DNA of 64,000 nucleotides from an uncultured Bacteroidales bacterium (GCA_944323245.1 CALURT010000007.1:44294-108293); one strand, 5' to 3'. Shown: positions 55,155-64,000, numbered from the stretch's first letter. Notes: generated by a model from the sequence alone, not told the origin. Program-made: numbers and translations.

Positions 55155-56381
55155 ATGAAATCTCTCAAGGAATTGTACAAGATAGGTCGGGGTCCATCGA
55201 GCAGTCATACGATGGGCCCCGCTAAGGCTGCGGCCATGTTTGCACAAAAACACAGGGAAGCGGATTCTTTCGAGGTGACTCTGTACGGAAGTCTGGCCGC
55301 CACAGGCAAAGGTCACCTTACGGATGTCGCCGTGACTGACGCCCTTTCGGACGGAGGCCGTAAACGCGTGGACATAATATGGAAGCCGGACATTTTCCTT
55401 CCGTTCCATCCTAACGCCATGAAATTCACCGCAAAGGACTATGACGGAAATACGGGAGGCGAGTGGACCGTCTACAGCATAGGAGGAGGCACAATTTCGG
55501 AAGGCCCTGGTTCTGCCATCGGGGAAGGACCGGATATTTATGATCTGAATACGATAGCCGAAATCGTCGAATGGTGCAAAAACAGCGGCCGCAACTATTG
55601 GGAATACGCACAGCAATGCGAAAGTTCCGATTTCTGGGACTACATGAAAACAGTATGGGACACCATGAAGGCCTCGGTAGAGAGGGGGCTCGACGCAGAA
55701 GGTGCATTGCCGGGTCCGCTGAGACTGTCACGGAAAGCGGCTACATACAATATCAAGGCATCCGGTTACAAGGCCAATCTCCAGACTCGTGGAATGGTAT
55801 TTTCATACGCCCTTGCCGTCAGCGAGGAAAATGCTTCCGGCGGAATAGTGGTTACCGCTCCGACGTGCGGTTCATGCGGAGTGATGCCGTCCGTTCTGTA
55901 TCATATAGCGAAAGGTCATAACTTTTCCGATATCAAGATAATGCATGCGCTTGCTACAGGCGGACTCTTCGGAAACGTCGTCAAACGGAACGCTTCGATT
56001 TCGGGAGCGGAAGTCGGTTGTCAGGGAGAGGTCGGCGTAGCATGTGCCATGGCTTCGGCTGCGACGTGCCAGCTTTTCGGAGGTTCTCCTACACAGGTCG
56101 AATATGCGGCTGAAATGGGCCTCGAGCATCATCTCGGCATGACGTGCGATCCCGTGTGCGGACTCGTCCAGATTCCGTGCATTGAGAGAAACGCCTTTGC
56201 AGCAGCCCGGGCTCTCGACGCCAATATCTATGCATCGTTTTCGGACGGATTCCACAGAGTGTCATTCGACGAGGTCGTAAATGTCATGAAAGAAACGGGA
56301 CATGACCTTCCGTCCCTGTACAAGGAAACCGCAGAAGGCGGACTCGCCAAAGGAAAAGGAGAATTTTTGACGAAAAACTGA
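55155..56381 (+). CDS. sdaA: L-serine dehydratase (single chain, iron-sulfur)
   Basis: A 408-residue enzyme deaminating L-serine to pyruvate and ammonia. The beta domain is N-terminal (GRGPSSSHTMGPAKAAAMF, SLAATGKGHLTDVAVTDAL) and the alpha domain C-terminal (APTCGSCGVMPSVLYHIA, GCQGEVGVACAMASAATCQLFGG and CDPVCGLVQIPCIERNAFAAARA). The conserved Cys residues of the last segments hold the catalytic [4Fe-4S] cluster. The normal one-chain arrangement. It ends 58 bases before the tetR ATG; the inverted repeat at 56404-56434 begins 22 bases after its stop. Confidence 0.95.
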   Translation: MKSLKELYKIGRGPSSSHTMGPAKAAAMFAQKHREADSFEVTLYGSLAATGKGHLTDVAVTDALSDGGRKRVDIIWKPDIFLPFHPNAMKFTAKDYDGNTGGEWTVYSIGGGTISEGPGSAIGEGPDIYDLNTIAEIVEWCKNSGRNYWEYAQQCESSDFWDYMKTVWDTMKASVERGLDAEGALPGPLRLSRKAATYNIKASGYKANLQTRGMVFSYALAVSEENASGGIVVTAPTCGSCGVMPSVLYHIAKGHNFSDIKIMHALATGGLFGNVVKRNASISGAEVGCQGEVGVACAMASAATCQLFGGSPTQVEYAAEMGLEHHLGMTCDPVCGLVQIPCIERNAFAAARALDANIYASFSDGFHRVSFDEVVNVMKETGHDLPSLYKETAEGGLAKGKGEFLTKN

Positions 56382-56403
56382 CCGAAAAACCGATTTGGTC
56401 GAA

Positions 56404-56434
56404 AATTTGCAAGGCAAAGTCTGCTTTGCAAATT
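56404..56434. promoter_or_regulatory. Candidate TetR operator or sdaA hairpin
   Basis: AATTTGCAAGGC (56404-56415) and GCTTTGCAAATT (56423-56434) are inverse complements at 11 of 12 positions with a 7-base spacer. It sits five bases before the tetR start. The size suits a TetR dimer that represses its own operon. It might instead be an RNA hairpin after sdaA, but it lacks a T-run. Confidence 0.5.
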
Positions 56435-56439
56435 GTGTC

Positions 56440-57042
56440 ATGAAAAATATCGACAAGGTCAGGGATTCCATTTTGGAATCGGCAGCTTATTTCTTCGACA
56501 GGTTCGGATACGAGAAGACATCTGTCGACGACATAGCGCATCGCGTCCATAAGGCAAAATCTTCCGTATATTATCATTTTTCCGGAAAGCTGGAACTGTT
56601 CAGGACTGTCCTTGAACATGAAATCGACAGCATCCGGTGCGGCCTTAATGCCGTTAAGGCCAAATATGACGTCATTTCCGGACAGGAATTGGAGGAATAT
56701 TTCATGGTGCGTATCAGGCTTATAACGGCCGCCAAGGTGTACCGTCAATACGTCCTCTCGTCCTATATGCTCGGCCGTAACGAGGTTTCGGAAGCCGTGG
56801 ATGAGGTAAGGAAGAAACTGGACGATGACGAATACGCATTTTTCCTTGAAGTCTGCAGGACCGGCAAGGAGAAAAACATTTTTCCGGAAGCCGTTTCGCC
56901 TGAAATCTTCGGGAACATGATGCTGCTTGTATTGAAAGGCATAGAAATCCAGCTGTTCGATACCGACGATATCGCGAAAATGGAAGAAACCTACAAGGCC
57001 ATGCTTGAAGTGCTGATGTTTAAGATATACAAAAACAACTGA
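56440..57042 (+). CDS. TetR/AcrR-family transcriptional regulator
   Basis: A 200-residue one-component repressor. The N-terminal helix-turn-helix is clear: DSILESAAYFFDRFGYEKTSVDDIAHRVHKAKSSVYYHFSGKLELFRTVLEHE (about 8-62). The ligand-binding helical domain follows and is specific to the subfamily. ATG at 56440 (MKNIDKVRD) is used; the frame is open 45 bases upstream through the inverted repeat. It heads a tight operon with a lipoprotein, an adaptor, an RND pump and a TolC-type channel, so it probably controls that pump. The inducer is unknown. Confidence 0.93.
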   Translation: MKNIDKVRDSILESAAYFFDRFGYEKTSVDDIAHRVHKAKSSVYYHFSGKLELFRTVLEHEIDSIRCGLNAVKAKYDVISGQELEEYFMVRIRLITAAKVYRQYVLSSYMLGRNEVSEAVDEVRKKLDDDEYAFFLEVCRTGKEKNIFPEAVSPEIFGNMMLLVLKGIEIQLFDTDDIAKMEETYKAMLEVLMFKIYKNN

Positions 57043-57047
57043 TAGTT

Positions 57048-57548
57048 ATGAAAAAGATTTTACTGATGATTTCCGCCCTTTCATTGCTGTTTGTCTCCTG
57101 CAGCAAGGAAGGTCCAGCCAGATTCGAAGGCAACTGGTCGTACAAGACGAGCGGTACGGTGACCCTCGTTCCGACATCCGGCTCGTCTTCCGAGCAGGTG
57201 ACGGCGACCATTGTCAATGAAAGCGGACAGATGGATATAATGACTGCGGATTCAAAGTCAGGACAGGTGCTGATTACGATGAATGCCCTTTTGGGAGGGG
57301 CAACCGTAATGAAAGGTACGGCTGCGGACAAAAGAATCGATATCGAGCCTTTTCAGAAGACGGTCGAATTGGTTACAGCCGATGTCGATGCCGCCGCAAC
57401 TTCGGTTTCCGTATCGGGCTACGGCGAACGCTTCGATGATACCATAATATTCTACCTTGAATATGAGGGAGACTGTACCCTTGAACAGACCGATTACAGA
57501 ATAGGCGGAAGCGATATTGTCTGCATAGCAAAACTTAATGATTTTTAG
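57048..57548 (+). CDS. Small lipoprotein of unknown function in the efflux operon
   Basis: A 166-residue lipoprotein: lipobox LFVSC (Cys 18) after MKKILLMISALSL. The mature part is beta-rich (FEGNWSYKTSGTVTLVP, QVTATIVNESGQMDI, VSVSGYGERFDDTIIFYLEYEGDCTLEQTDYRI) and resembles the lipocalin-like lipoproteins of Bacteroidales in its opening FEGNWSY, but I do not recognise a named family. It starts 5 bases after tetR and ends just before the adaptor gene, so it is expressed with the pump. Confidence 0.75.
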   Translation: MKKILLMISALSLLFVSCSKEGPARFEGNWSYKTSGTVTLVPTSGSSSEQVTATIVNESGQMDIMTADSKSGQVLITMNALLGGATVMKGTAADKRIDIEPFQKTVELVTADVDAAATSVSVSGYGERFDDTIIFYLEYEGDCTLEQTDYRIGGSDIVCIAKLNDF

Positions 57549-57552
57549 CAAC

Positions 57553-58578
57553 ATGAACAATAAACTTGTCATATTGTCCGTATTGGCCCTCGTGGTGTGT
57601 TCCTGCGGCGGAGGGTCAGGAAAAAGCGGCAAGGGCAGGACTGAGAACATTCCCGTACGGGTAATGTCGGTATCTTCCGTGCAGAGTACGGAGACCAAAA
57701 GCTATATAGGAACGGTGGAAGCATCCAAATCCTCATATCTGAGATGCCGCCACTCCGGGACACTTGTAAGTCTCAATGTACGGGAAGGGGATGAAGTAAA
57801 GGCCGGACAGATTCTGGCCGAGATAAATTCCCCTACGGTAATATCGGCTCGGGAGATGGCTCATGCCACATTGAAACAGGCAGAAGACGGCTATGAACGA
57901 TCTTCCGCACTTTTCAAAAACGGGAGCATATCGGCGGTGAAGATGGTGGAAATAGAGACACAGCTTGCCAATGCGAGGGCTGCCGCCTTAGCTGCGGACA
58001 ATGCTTTCGAGGAATGCAAGGTGAAAGCTCCTTATTCCGGAGTCATAGATGAGATTTTCGTCGATGAAGGGGTGTCCGTCGACCCCATAGACAACATAAT
58101 GAGGATTCTTGACGTTTCCTCGGTGGAGATAAGATTTCCGGTTCCGGAAAACGAACTCGGTAAAATCGTGATAGGAAGCACTGCCACGATAACCGTCCCT
58201 GCACTCGGAATTGAAGAAATGCATGCCGAAATAGCATCCAAGGGAATGGTAGCATCCCCTCTGTCCCATACATACGACTGTTCGCTGTATATTCCGGCGA
58301 ATGAGGCAGACCTGATGCCCGGAATGGTGGTGAAGGTATATTTGGACGACGAGGGACGTCATGGAGCCATAGTTCCGGCATCCGTCGTCCGTACGGATTC
58401 GGAAGGAAGGTATGTCTGGTGCGTCGAGGATGGTACGGTGGTCAAAAAACATATTGTTACGGACGGATTTTCCGGAAAGGGAGTCGTCGTGACGGAAGGG
58501 ATTGAGACCGGAGACCTCGTGATTACCGAAGGTGTTCAGAAAGTCTGCTCGGGCATGAAAGTCAGAATATTGGAATGA
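57553..58578 (+). CDS. RND efflux periplasmic adaptor (membrane-fusion protein)
   Basis: A 341-residue lipoprotein adaptor linking the RND pump to the outer-membrane channel. Lipobox region LALVVCSCGGG (Cys 14 or 16). The barrel-sandwich hybrid has two halves: SSYLRCRHSGTLVSLNVREGDEVKAGQILAEINSP and CKVKAPYSGVIDEIFVDEGVSVDP. A helical hairpin lies between (HATLKQAEDGYERSSALFKNGSISAVKMVEIETQLANARAAALAADNAF). Beta-barrel and membrane-proximal domains follow. ATG at 57553 gives the lipoprotein signal; an ATG 15 bases earlier would overlap the previous gene by 11 bases. The stop overlaps the pump start by 4 bases. Confidence 0.93.
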   Translation: MNNKLVILSVLALVVCSCGGGSGKSGKGRTENIPVRVMSVSSVQSTETKSYIGTVEASKSSYLRCRHSGTLVSLNVREGDEVKAGQILAEINSPTVISAREMAHATLKQAEDGYERSSALFKNGSISAVKMVEIETQLANARAAALAADNAFEECKVKAPYSGVIDEIFVDEGVSVDPIDNIMRILDVSSVEIRFPVPENELGKIVIGSTATITVPALGIEEMHAEIASKGMVASPLSHTYDCSLYIPANEADLMPGMVVKVYLDDEGRHGAIVPASVVRTDSEGRYVWCVEDGTVVKKHIVTDGFSGKGVVVTEGIETGDLVITEGVQKVCSGMKVRILE

Positions 58579-61500
58579 TGAAAAAGGATTCTTCAAATAT
58601 TGTCAGAGGTTTTATCGCCCATCACAAGGTCATATACATAATCGTAATTGCGCTTGTGGCTGTCGGCATTATCGGCCTTTCATTCATGAACAAGGATGAA
58701 TTTCCTTCGTTTCAGATAAAACAGGGCCTTGTAGCCGGGGTATATCCGGGTGCGACCGCTGCGGAAGTGGAGGACCAGCTTACGAAACCTCTTGAGGACG
58801 TGCTGTTTTCGTTTACCGAAGTGAACAGACAGAACACGTATTCCTACTCAAGGGACGGCATCTGCTACATATTCGTGGACCTTACCGTTCCTGCCAAGAA
58901 AAAGGACGAGGCCTGGTCGAAAATCAAGCTCAAGCTCGACGCCACTAAGATGATGCTTCCTCCGGGAGTGTTGGCTGTTACGGTATTGGATGATTTCAGT
59001 GCCGTGTCATCGCTTCTTATTGCGATGGAATCGGAGGACAAGAGCTATACAGAGCTGCTTGATTATGCGGAAGCGTTGAGTTCCCGGCTGCAGACGATAC
59101 CGGAAATGGCAAATGTCTCCATCGTAGGGGCACAGAGCGAAGAAATAGCCGTGGATATCGATTTGGAGAAACTCTCTTCATACGGTATCAGTCCGGCGAC
59201 CCTTCTGCTTGATTATCAGACATCCGGGCTGCAGGTCCCGTCGGGAACGTTCAAGACGGATTACGTCAATTCGCCGCTGCATATAAACAGCGCACTTGCA
59301 TCGGAACACGAGATATTGGAAAGAATCATATATTCCGATCCGGCCGGCAACATAGTCAGGCTCGGGGATGTGGCGGAAGTTACAAGGAGATACAAGGCCC
59401 CGACTTCGATAGTGGAACACAACGGCAATTCGGCGTTGATCCTGTCCGTGGAAAAGAGAATGGACAATGATATTGTGGCGTTCGGAAAGGAAGTTGACAA
59501 GGTGCTTGCCGAATTTTCCGGAAATCTGCCCGACAGCGTGCATCTGAGCCGTATTACGGACCAGCCTAAGGTCGTGGAGACGTCAGTCGTATCATTTCTG
59601 CGGGACCTTGTCATTTCGATGGTGGTGGTCATCCTTGTGATGCTGCTGCTGTTCCCGATGAAATCGGCCCTGATAGCGAGCTCGGGAGTCCCTGTCTGTA
59701 CGGCTATCGCCCTGGCGATAATGTTCGTGGCGGGGATTGACCTGAATACAGTTTCGTTAGCCGCCCTGATTGTCGTATTGGGAATGATAGTGGACGACTC
59801 CATCATCACCATGGACGGCTATATGGACAAAATCGGACGGGGAATACCTCAGGTGGATGCGGCTGCGGCGAGTGCAAAGGAACTGTTCCTGCCGATGTTT
59901 ACCGCAACCCTTGCCATAAGCGTGATGTTTTTCCCTGTCAAGGGAATCATTACGGGATATTTGGGCGATTTCGTGACCACTTTCCCGTGGGTCATAGCGA
60001 TAGCGTTGTGTACTTCCCTGATTTATGCTGTGGTGGTCGTTCCGTCCCTTGAAGTCCGTTTCATCAAGCCGGGCAAGCCGGAAAAGGCGGGTTGGTTCTC
60101 GAAACTTCAGGGAAAATTCTTCGACGGGATGCAGAAAGGCTATGAAAAGATGGAGGCTGTATGCTTCAGACATCCCAAACTGACGATTCTTACAGGAGTG
60201 GCAGCGGTTTCTGCAGGTATTCTCATGTTCACCCAGCTGAACATCCAGATGATGCCTATGGCCGAAAGGGACTGTTTCGCAGTGGAAATATACCTTGACG
60301 GAAACGCAAGCCTCGATCAGACCAAGGAGGTCAGTGATTCCCTGCAGAAAATACTGCTTGCCGACAGGCGCATCAAGTCCGTGACGTCTTTTGTCGGGAC
60401 ATCTTCGCCCCGCTTCCATGCGACGTATGCTCCACAGCTCCCGGCACAGAATTACGCCCAGTTCATAGTCAACACGACGTCCAACTTCGCTACCCAGAAC
60501 GTCCTGAAGGAATATGAAACCAAGTACGAGCATTATTTCCCGAGGGCGTTGGTGAGGTTCAAGCAGATGGATTACCAGGCCGTATCAGCTCCGGTGGAAG
60601 TGGTGGTGAAGGGAAAGGATTATGATGCCATCAGTCAGGTAGCAGACAGTATCAAGCGTTTCATGTATTCGATGAACGACATACTGAAATGGATACACAG
60701 TACGAGTGACGATTACGTGCCGATGGTGGACATAAACCTCGATCCTGACGAGTCTGCAAGGCTCGGTGTCAACAAGACCATGCTTGCATTCTCTCTTGCC
60801 GGAGCGTTCAACGGCCAGACGATAGCCACCCTTTGGGAAGGAGACAGGCAGATACCTGTCAATCTGTACAGCGATGCCGTATGTTCGGATATGGACTATG
60901 ATGTGATAGCCAATCAGATAGTTCCGACTACCATGCCGGGGGTTTCCGTCCCGTTGAGGCAGGTTGCAGACATAAGTCCCGACTGGTCGCCCGAGACGTT
61001 TGCAAGGTCGGCAGGAGAGGAGTCCATCACCATAGGAGCGGACATGCAGCACGGACTGAGCCAGCCTGTGGCCATGAAGCGCATCAAGAAATATGTGGAA
61101 AAGGAGATAGAACCGAATCTGCCTGAAGGAGTGGAAGTGTCGTACGGAGGTTTGTCCGCAATGAACAGCGATGTCATCCCTGAAATCCTTCTGAGTTTCA
61201 TCTGCGCAGTGTCCGTCCTCTTTTTCTTCATGCTTTTCCACTTCAAGAAAGTGTCCCTTGCCTTCCTTACGCTTGTGCTGAGTTCCCTGTGTCTGTTCGG
61301 AGCATTCTTCGGAATGTGGCTTTTCAGACTCGATTTCGGTCTGACTTCGGTGCTCGGGCTTATCAGCCTTGTCGGTATCATAGTCCGCAACGGAATCATA
61401 ATGTTCGAGTATGCCGAGGAATTGAGGTTCGAGCAGGGATATGATGTCAAGACGGCAGCCGAATTGGCCGGAAAGCGCAGGATGCGGCCTATATTCCTTA

Positions 61501-61691
61501 CTTCCTGCACGACCGCACTCGGAGTCCTGCCGATGGTCATCAGCGGGGACGCTCTCTGGATGCCTATGGGAGTGGTGATATGCTTCGGTACGATGCTGTC
61601 CATCTTCCTGATAGTGTTGATAATGCCTGTTTCATACTGGCAGATTTTCAAGAATGCCAAACCAAAAGCGATTGCAAATGAAACGAAATAA
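58575..61691 (+). CDS. RND efflux transporter (AcrB/HAE1-like)
   Basis: A 1038-residue inner-membrane proton antiporter with 12 helices and two large periplasmic loops. The proton-relay aspartates of helix 4 are conserved in VLGMIVDDSIITMDGYMDKI, as in AcrB. Other landmarks are EFPSFQIKQGLVAGVYPGATAAEVEDQLTKPLED near the start and SLVGIIVRNGIIMFEYAEELR with TSCTTALGVLPMVISGDALWMPMGVVICFG near the end. Likely exports toxic compounds or metabolites; substrates cannot be inferred. ATG doublet at 58575-58580. Start overlaps the adaptor stop; the channel gene starts within its last 14 bases. Confidence 0.95.
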   Translation: MMKKDSSNIVRGFIAHHKVIYIIVIALVAVGIIGLSFMNKDEFPSFQIKQGLVAGVYPGATAAEVEDQLTKPLEDVLFSFTEVNRQNTYSYSRDGICYIFVDLTVPAKKKDEAWSKIKLKLDATKMMLPPGVLAVTVLDDFSAVSSLLIAMESEDKSYTELLDYAEALSSRLQTIPEMANVSIVGAQSEEIAVDIDLEKLSSYGISPATLLLDYQTSGLQVPSGTFKTDYVNSPLHINSALASEHEILERIIYSDPAGNIVRLGDVAEVTRRYKAPTSIVEHNGNSALILSVEKRMDNDIVAFGKEVDKVLAEFSGNLPDSVHLSRITDQPKVVETSVVSFLRDLVISMVVVILVMLLLFPMKSALIASSGVPVCTAIALAIMFVAGIDLNTVSLAALIVVLGMIVDDSIITMDGYMDKIGRGIPQVDAAAASAKELFLPMFTATLAISVMFFPVKGIITGYLGDFVTTFPWVIAIALCTSLIYAVVVVPSLEVRFIKPGKPEKAGWFSKLQGKFFDGMQKGYEKMEAVCFRHPKLTILTGVAAVSAGILMFTQLNIQMMPMAERDCFAVEIYLDGNASLDQTKEVSDSLQKILLADRRIKSVTSFVGTSSPRFHATYAPQLPAQNYAQFIVNTTSNFATQNVLKEYETKYEHYFPRALVRFKQMDYQAVSAPVEVVVKGKDYDAISQVADSIKRFMYSMNDILKWIHSTSDDYVPMVDINLDPDESARLGVNKTMLAFSLAGAFNGQTIATLWEGDRQIPVNLYSDAVCSDMDYDVIANQIVPTTMPGVSVPLRQVADISPDWSPETFARSAGEESITIGADMQHGLSQPVAMKRIKKYVEKEIEPNLPEGVEVSYGGLSAMNSDVIPEILLSFICAVSVLFFFMLFHFKKVSLAFLTLVLSSLCLFGAFFGMWLFRLDFGLTSVLGLISLVGIIVRNGIIMFEYAEELRFEQGYDVKTAAELAGKRRMRPIFLTSCTTALGVLPMVISGDALWMPMGVVICFGTMLSIFLIVLIMPVSYWQIFKNAKPKAIANETK

Positions 61692-63120
61692 GTACATATT
61701 GTCGGTGTTGTTCCTGTCGGGTGCATGTTGTCTGCCGCTTGCAGCGCAGGAGGATGTCCCGGAAACCGTTTCGTCGGCAGCGGTACGGCCTGTCCTTGAG
61801 CTGTCGCTCGACAAATGCAGGGAACTTGCAATGCAGAACAATCCTTACATGCAGAATGCCGAACTTGACGTCTATGCCGCAAGGGCACAGAAACAGGAAG
61901 CATTCGCTGAATATTTTCCGAAGGTGTCCGTCAATGCCTTTTCGTTCTATGCTTTCAATCCTCTGATTGAAATCGGCGTCACGGATATTTTCGGACATTC
62001 GGACTTTACTCACAATCTGCAGAACTTCGTCAATTCGGTGGCCCCGCAGCTTGGGATAGACCCTGTGTATTCGACCATGGATTACGGAGTATTGGCAGCG
62101 GCTACGGTGATGCAGCCGGTTTTTGCAGGCGGGAGGATAGTTACGGGCAACAGATTGGCTGCTCTCGGTGTCGAAGCGGCGACGTTGCAGAAAAACATCC
62201 GCACACGGGCCACGGCCGAAGAAACGGAAGCCGCATATTGGCAGATTGTTTCCCTTGAGGAGAAATACAGGTCTTTGGATGAGGTCCAGGCTCTGTTGGA
62301 CACCCTTTTCAACGATGTCATTGCGGCCGTGGATGCAGGTGTCGTGACGGAAACCGACCTGTTGCAGGTCCAGATTAAAAGGAATGAGCTGAAATCCGGA
62401 AAAATACAGTTGCTCAACGGGATAAGGCTCGCAAAAATGAATCTGTGCAATTCCGTCGGAGTGGAATACAATCCGTACATGACCATAAGGAATGACTCCA
62501 TCCCGTTTATCGATGACATAAGGTTGACCGACAGCCTGTCGGAATTGCTGTCGCCGGAAAGGTACTATTGTCCGGAAGACGAGGTTGCGGCAAATCTTGA
62601 CGAGACCAGACTCCTCGATCTTTCCGTGGAATCGAAAAAACTGGAAAAGAGGATGGCTCTCGGAGAGGCCTTGCCCCAGCTCGGAGTCGGAGCCCTGTAC
62701 GGTTACAACAATTTCATGAACAAGGGTTCCATGAACGGGGCGGTTTTCGCTGTCCTGCAGATTCCTATCTCGGACTGGGGCAAGACGTCACGCAAGATGC
62801 AGAGAATAGACTATCAGTTGCAGAAATCGGAAAACGAGAGGGAGTATCTGCAGACACAGTTGGTGCTTCAGGTACACAAATTGTGGATGGACCTGACTGC
62901 CGCATGGGAAAAACTGCAGGTAGCCGAAGAAACTGCTGCGACTGCCGAAGCCGTGGAAAGACAGATGTACGACCATTATTTGGCCGGGATGGTCACGATT
63001 TCCGAACTGCTTCAGACACAGACTCAGCTGACGGATGCCAGGAATCAGGTGCTTGACGGCAAAATAGCATATCAGACGGCCTTGACGGCCTATTTGGATA
63101 AAACAGGTAACAAACGCTAA
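61678..63120 (+). CDS. TolC-family outer-membrane efflux channel
   Basis: A 480-residue exported protein (signal peptide ending near LPLAAQ). Two OEP repeats of coiled-coil helices: ELSLDKCRELAMQNNPYMQNAELDVYAARAQKQEAFAEYFPKVS and, in the second half, ESKKLEKRMALGEALPQLGVGALYGYNN. Closing motif YDHYLAGMVTISELLQTQTQLTDARNQVLDGKIAYQTALTAYLDKTG is typical. ATG at 61678 (MKRNKYILSVLF) is chosen for its signal peptide and overlaps the pump gene by 14 bases. Forms the exit duct of the tripartite pump. Confidence 0.93.
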   Translation: MKRNKYILSVLFLSGACCLPLAAQEDVPETVSSAAVRPVLELSLDKCRELAMQNNPYMQNAELDVYAARAQKQEAFAEYFPKVSVNAFSFYAFNPLIEIGVTDIFGHSDFTHNLQNFVNSVAPQLGIDPVYSTMDYGVLAAATVMQPVFAGGRIVTGNRLAALGVEAATLQKNIRTRATAEETEAAYWQIVSLEEKYRSLDEVQALLDTLFNDVIAAVDAGVVTETDLLQVQIKRNELKSGKIQLLNGIRLAKMNLCNSVGVEYNPYMTIRNDSIPFIDDIRLTDSLSELLSPERYYCPEDEVAANLDETRLLDLSVESKKLEKRMALGEALPQLGVGALYGYNNFMNKGSMNGAVFAVLQIPISDWGKTSRKMQRIDYQLQKSENEREYLQTQLVLQVHKLWMDLTAAWEKLQVAEETAATAEAVERQMYDHYLAGMVTISELLQTQTQLTDARNQVLDGKIAYQTALTAYLDKTGNKR

Positions 63121-63124
63121 AGTT

Positions 63125-63829
63125 ATGGAAAAAGGTAAATTCTATTCAGGCCTTTTCATTATGGTCGGCCTGATTTTTCTCGGTCTGATGATTCCGAAAG
63201 CGGTGTCGGATTTCAGGTCTTTCGAGAGGACTGTCAATGTCAAGGGATTGAGTGAAAAGGAAGTAAAGGCCGACAAAGTGATATGGCCTTTCGCTTTCAC
63301 TGTCGTCGGCAACGACTTGAACGGGGTATATGCGGAAATTGAACGCAATACGGCTACAATCAAGGAATTTCTGACTTCCGGAGGCATACCGGAGTCCGAA
63401 ATTACGGTTTCCGTTCCGTCTGTTTCCGACAAGTATGCATATGAATACGGGAGCAATGACAGGGCTTACAGGTATTTCTGCAAAAGTACGGTGTCGGTGT
63501 GCACTGAAAACGTAGATGCGGTGCTCGCATTGATGCCGCGCCAGTCGGAGTTGCTGAAAAAAGGCATAATCGGTTCGGGAAACAGTTGGGAAAATCAGGT
63601 GGAATTCAAATTCGAGGGATTGAACGCCATCAAGCCTGAGATGATAGAAGATGCCACGAAAAACGCCCGTGAAGCGGCGGAGAAGTTCGCCAAGGATTCC
63701 GACAGCCGGCTCGGAAAGATCAAGACAGCCAATCAGGGAACGTTCACCATCAGTGACCGCGACAGCAATACACCATACATCAAGAAGGTACGTGTCGTTT
63801 CGTCAGTGACGTATTATCTTAAAAACTAA
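63125..63829 (+). CDS. SIMPL-domain (DUF541) envelope protein
   Basis: A 234-residue protein with an N-terminal membrane segment (about 8-27) that may be an anchor or uncleaved signal. SIMPL-domain features: RTVNVKGLSEKEVKADKVIWPF, IKEFLTSGGIPESEITVSVPSVSDKYAYEY, RYFCKSTVSVCTENVDAVLAL and NAREAAEKFAKDSDSRLGKIKTANQG. The family lies in the periplasm or outer surface and is linked to stress responses, but its biochemical role is not settled. It begins 4 bases after the channel gene and may belong to the efflux operon. Confidence 0.88.
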   Translation: MEKGKFYSGLFIMVGLIFLGLMIPKAVSDFRSFERTVNVKGLSEKEVKADKVIWPFAFTVVGNDLNGVYAEIERNTATIKEFLTSGGIPESEITVSVPSVSDKYAYEYGSNDRAYRYFCKSTVSVCTENVDAVLALMPRQSELLKKGIIGSGNSWENQVEFKFEGLNAIKPEMIEDATKNAREAAEKFAKDSDSRLGKIKTANQGTFTISDRDSNTPYIKKVRVVSSVTYYLKN

Positions 63830-63854
63830 CCGGCTTTCAGGTTTCTTCCGGATA

Positions 63855-64000
63855 ATGGCCAAGTTATTTCCGTTGAAAAGGATGGCTCTCATTCTGAACA
63901 GATTGAGAGGTGGGAGAAGCATAAGTCCCGAGGCGTTGGTGGAATATGTTTCCCGAAGGTCCGGGATTTTGGATGACCGTATGTCGGAAGTCTCCCTCAG
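63855..64000 (+). CDS. HTH transcriptional regulator, probably WYL type, truncated by the window edge
   Basis: The first 48 codons only. FPLKRMALILNRLRGGRSISPEALVEYVSRRSGILDDRMSEVSL fits the HTH_11-like winged helix that starts WYL-domain regulators (short basic start, then a helix, then a strand-turn with S-x-E-x-L). The diagnostic WYL domain lies beyond the window. The gap to the SIMPL gene is 25 bases. Confidence 0.5.
   Translation, partial: MAKLFPLKRMALILNRLRGGRSISPEALVEYVSRRSGILDDRMSEVSL

Overview
The window is chromosomal DNA of a Bacteroidota bacterium, most likely of the order Bacteroidales. The evidence is a SusC/SusD polysaccharide utilization locus with BACON and PKD domains, promoters of the Bacteroides type (TTG, then about 20 bases, then TAnnTTTG), few Shine-Dalgarno sequences, a B-type fumarate reductase flavoprotein, and type III pantothenate kinase followed by LptC and a PpiD-like chaperone. 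The family cannot be fixed from the sequence. No tRNA, rRNA, intact insertion sequence, prophage or CRISPR array was seen.

Layout. (1) 1-11397, minus strand: a polysaccharide utilization locus read susC, susD, a lipoprotein phosphoesterase, a PKD/Fn3/BACON surface lipoprotein and a GH36 alpha-galactosidase that runs off the left edge. (2) 11619-15669, plus strand: a remnant of an AAA-ATPase-like/PDDEXK gene, then a glycosyltransferase and a YfhO-type membrane protein. (3) 15638-22055, minus strand: a compact six-gene run (Na/Pi symporter, thioredoxin-like lipoprotein, galM, thyA, folA, SNF-family symporter). (4) 22141-30798: single genes in both directions, including a metallopeptidase/beta-propeller/barrel protein, a YeiH-type exporter, a CpXC protein, galK, a secreted EEP-family protein and ychF. 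(5) 30799-31170: an intergenic stretch packed with hairpins. (6) 31171-40576, minus strand: mfd, coaX, a barrel protein, a TPR protein, lptC and ppiD in one run. (7) 40577-40867: a very AT-rich gap with DnaA-box-like repeats. (8) 40868-63829, almost all plus strand: ruvB, frdAB, ybeY, mnmG, sufS-sufE, sufT, folK, glyQS, sdaA and a TetR-regulated RND efflux operon; only hflX, tonB and ruvA point left. (9) The start of an HTH (probably WYL-type) regulator is cut by the right edge.

The strongest signal beyond ordinary gene content is chromosomal architecture. Gene direction flips at 40.6-40.9 kb (15 of 18 genes on the minus strand between 15.6 and 40.6 kb, 19 of 22 on the plus strand to the right). 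The flip falls on an AT-rich gap with repeated TTATCAACA-like 9-mers, and two ParB-binding (parS) palindromes lie 8-9 kb away, one inside mnmG and one just after it. Together these point to the replication origin and the centromere-like partition region of this chromosome. The inner parS sits at the edge of a roughly 75-residue insertion in MnmG.

Other points of interest are a fumarate reductase locus without its membrane-anchor subunit, a phosphoesterase inside a sugar-utilization locus, a run of stacked palindromes, and a candidate operator in front of the TetR gene.
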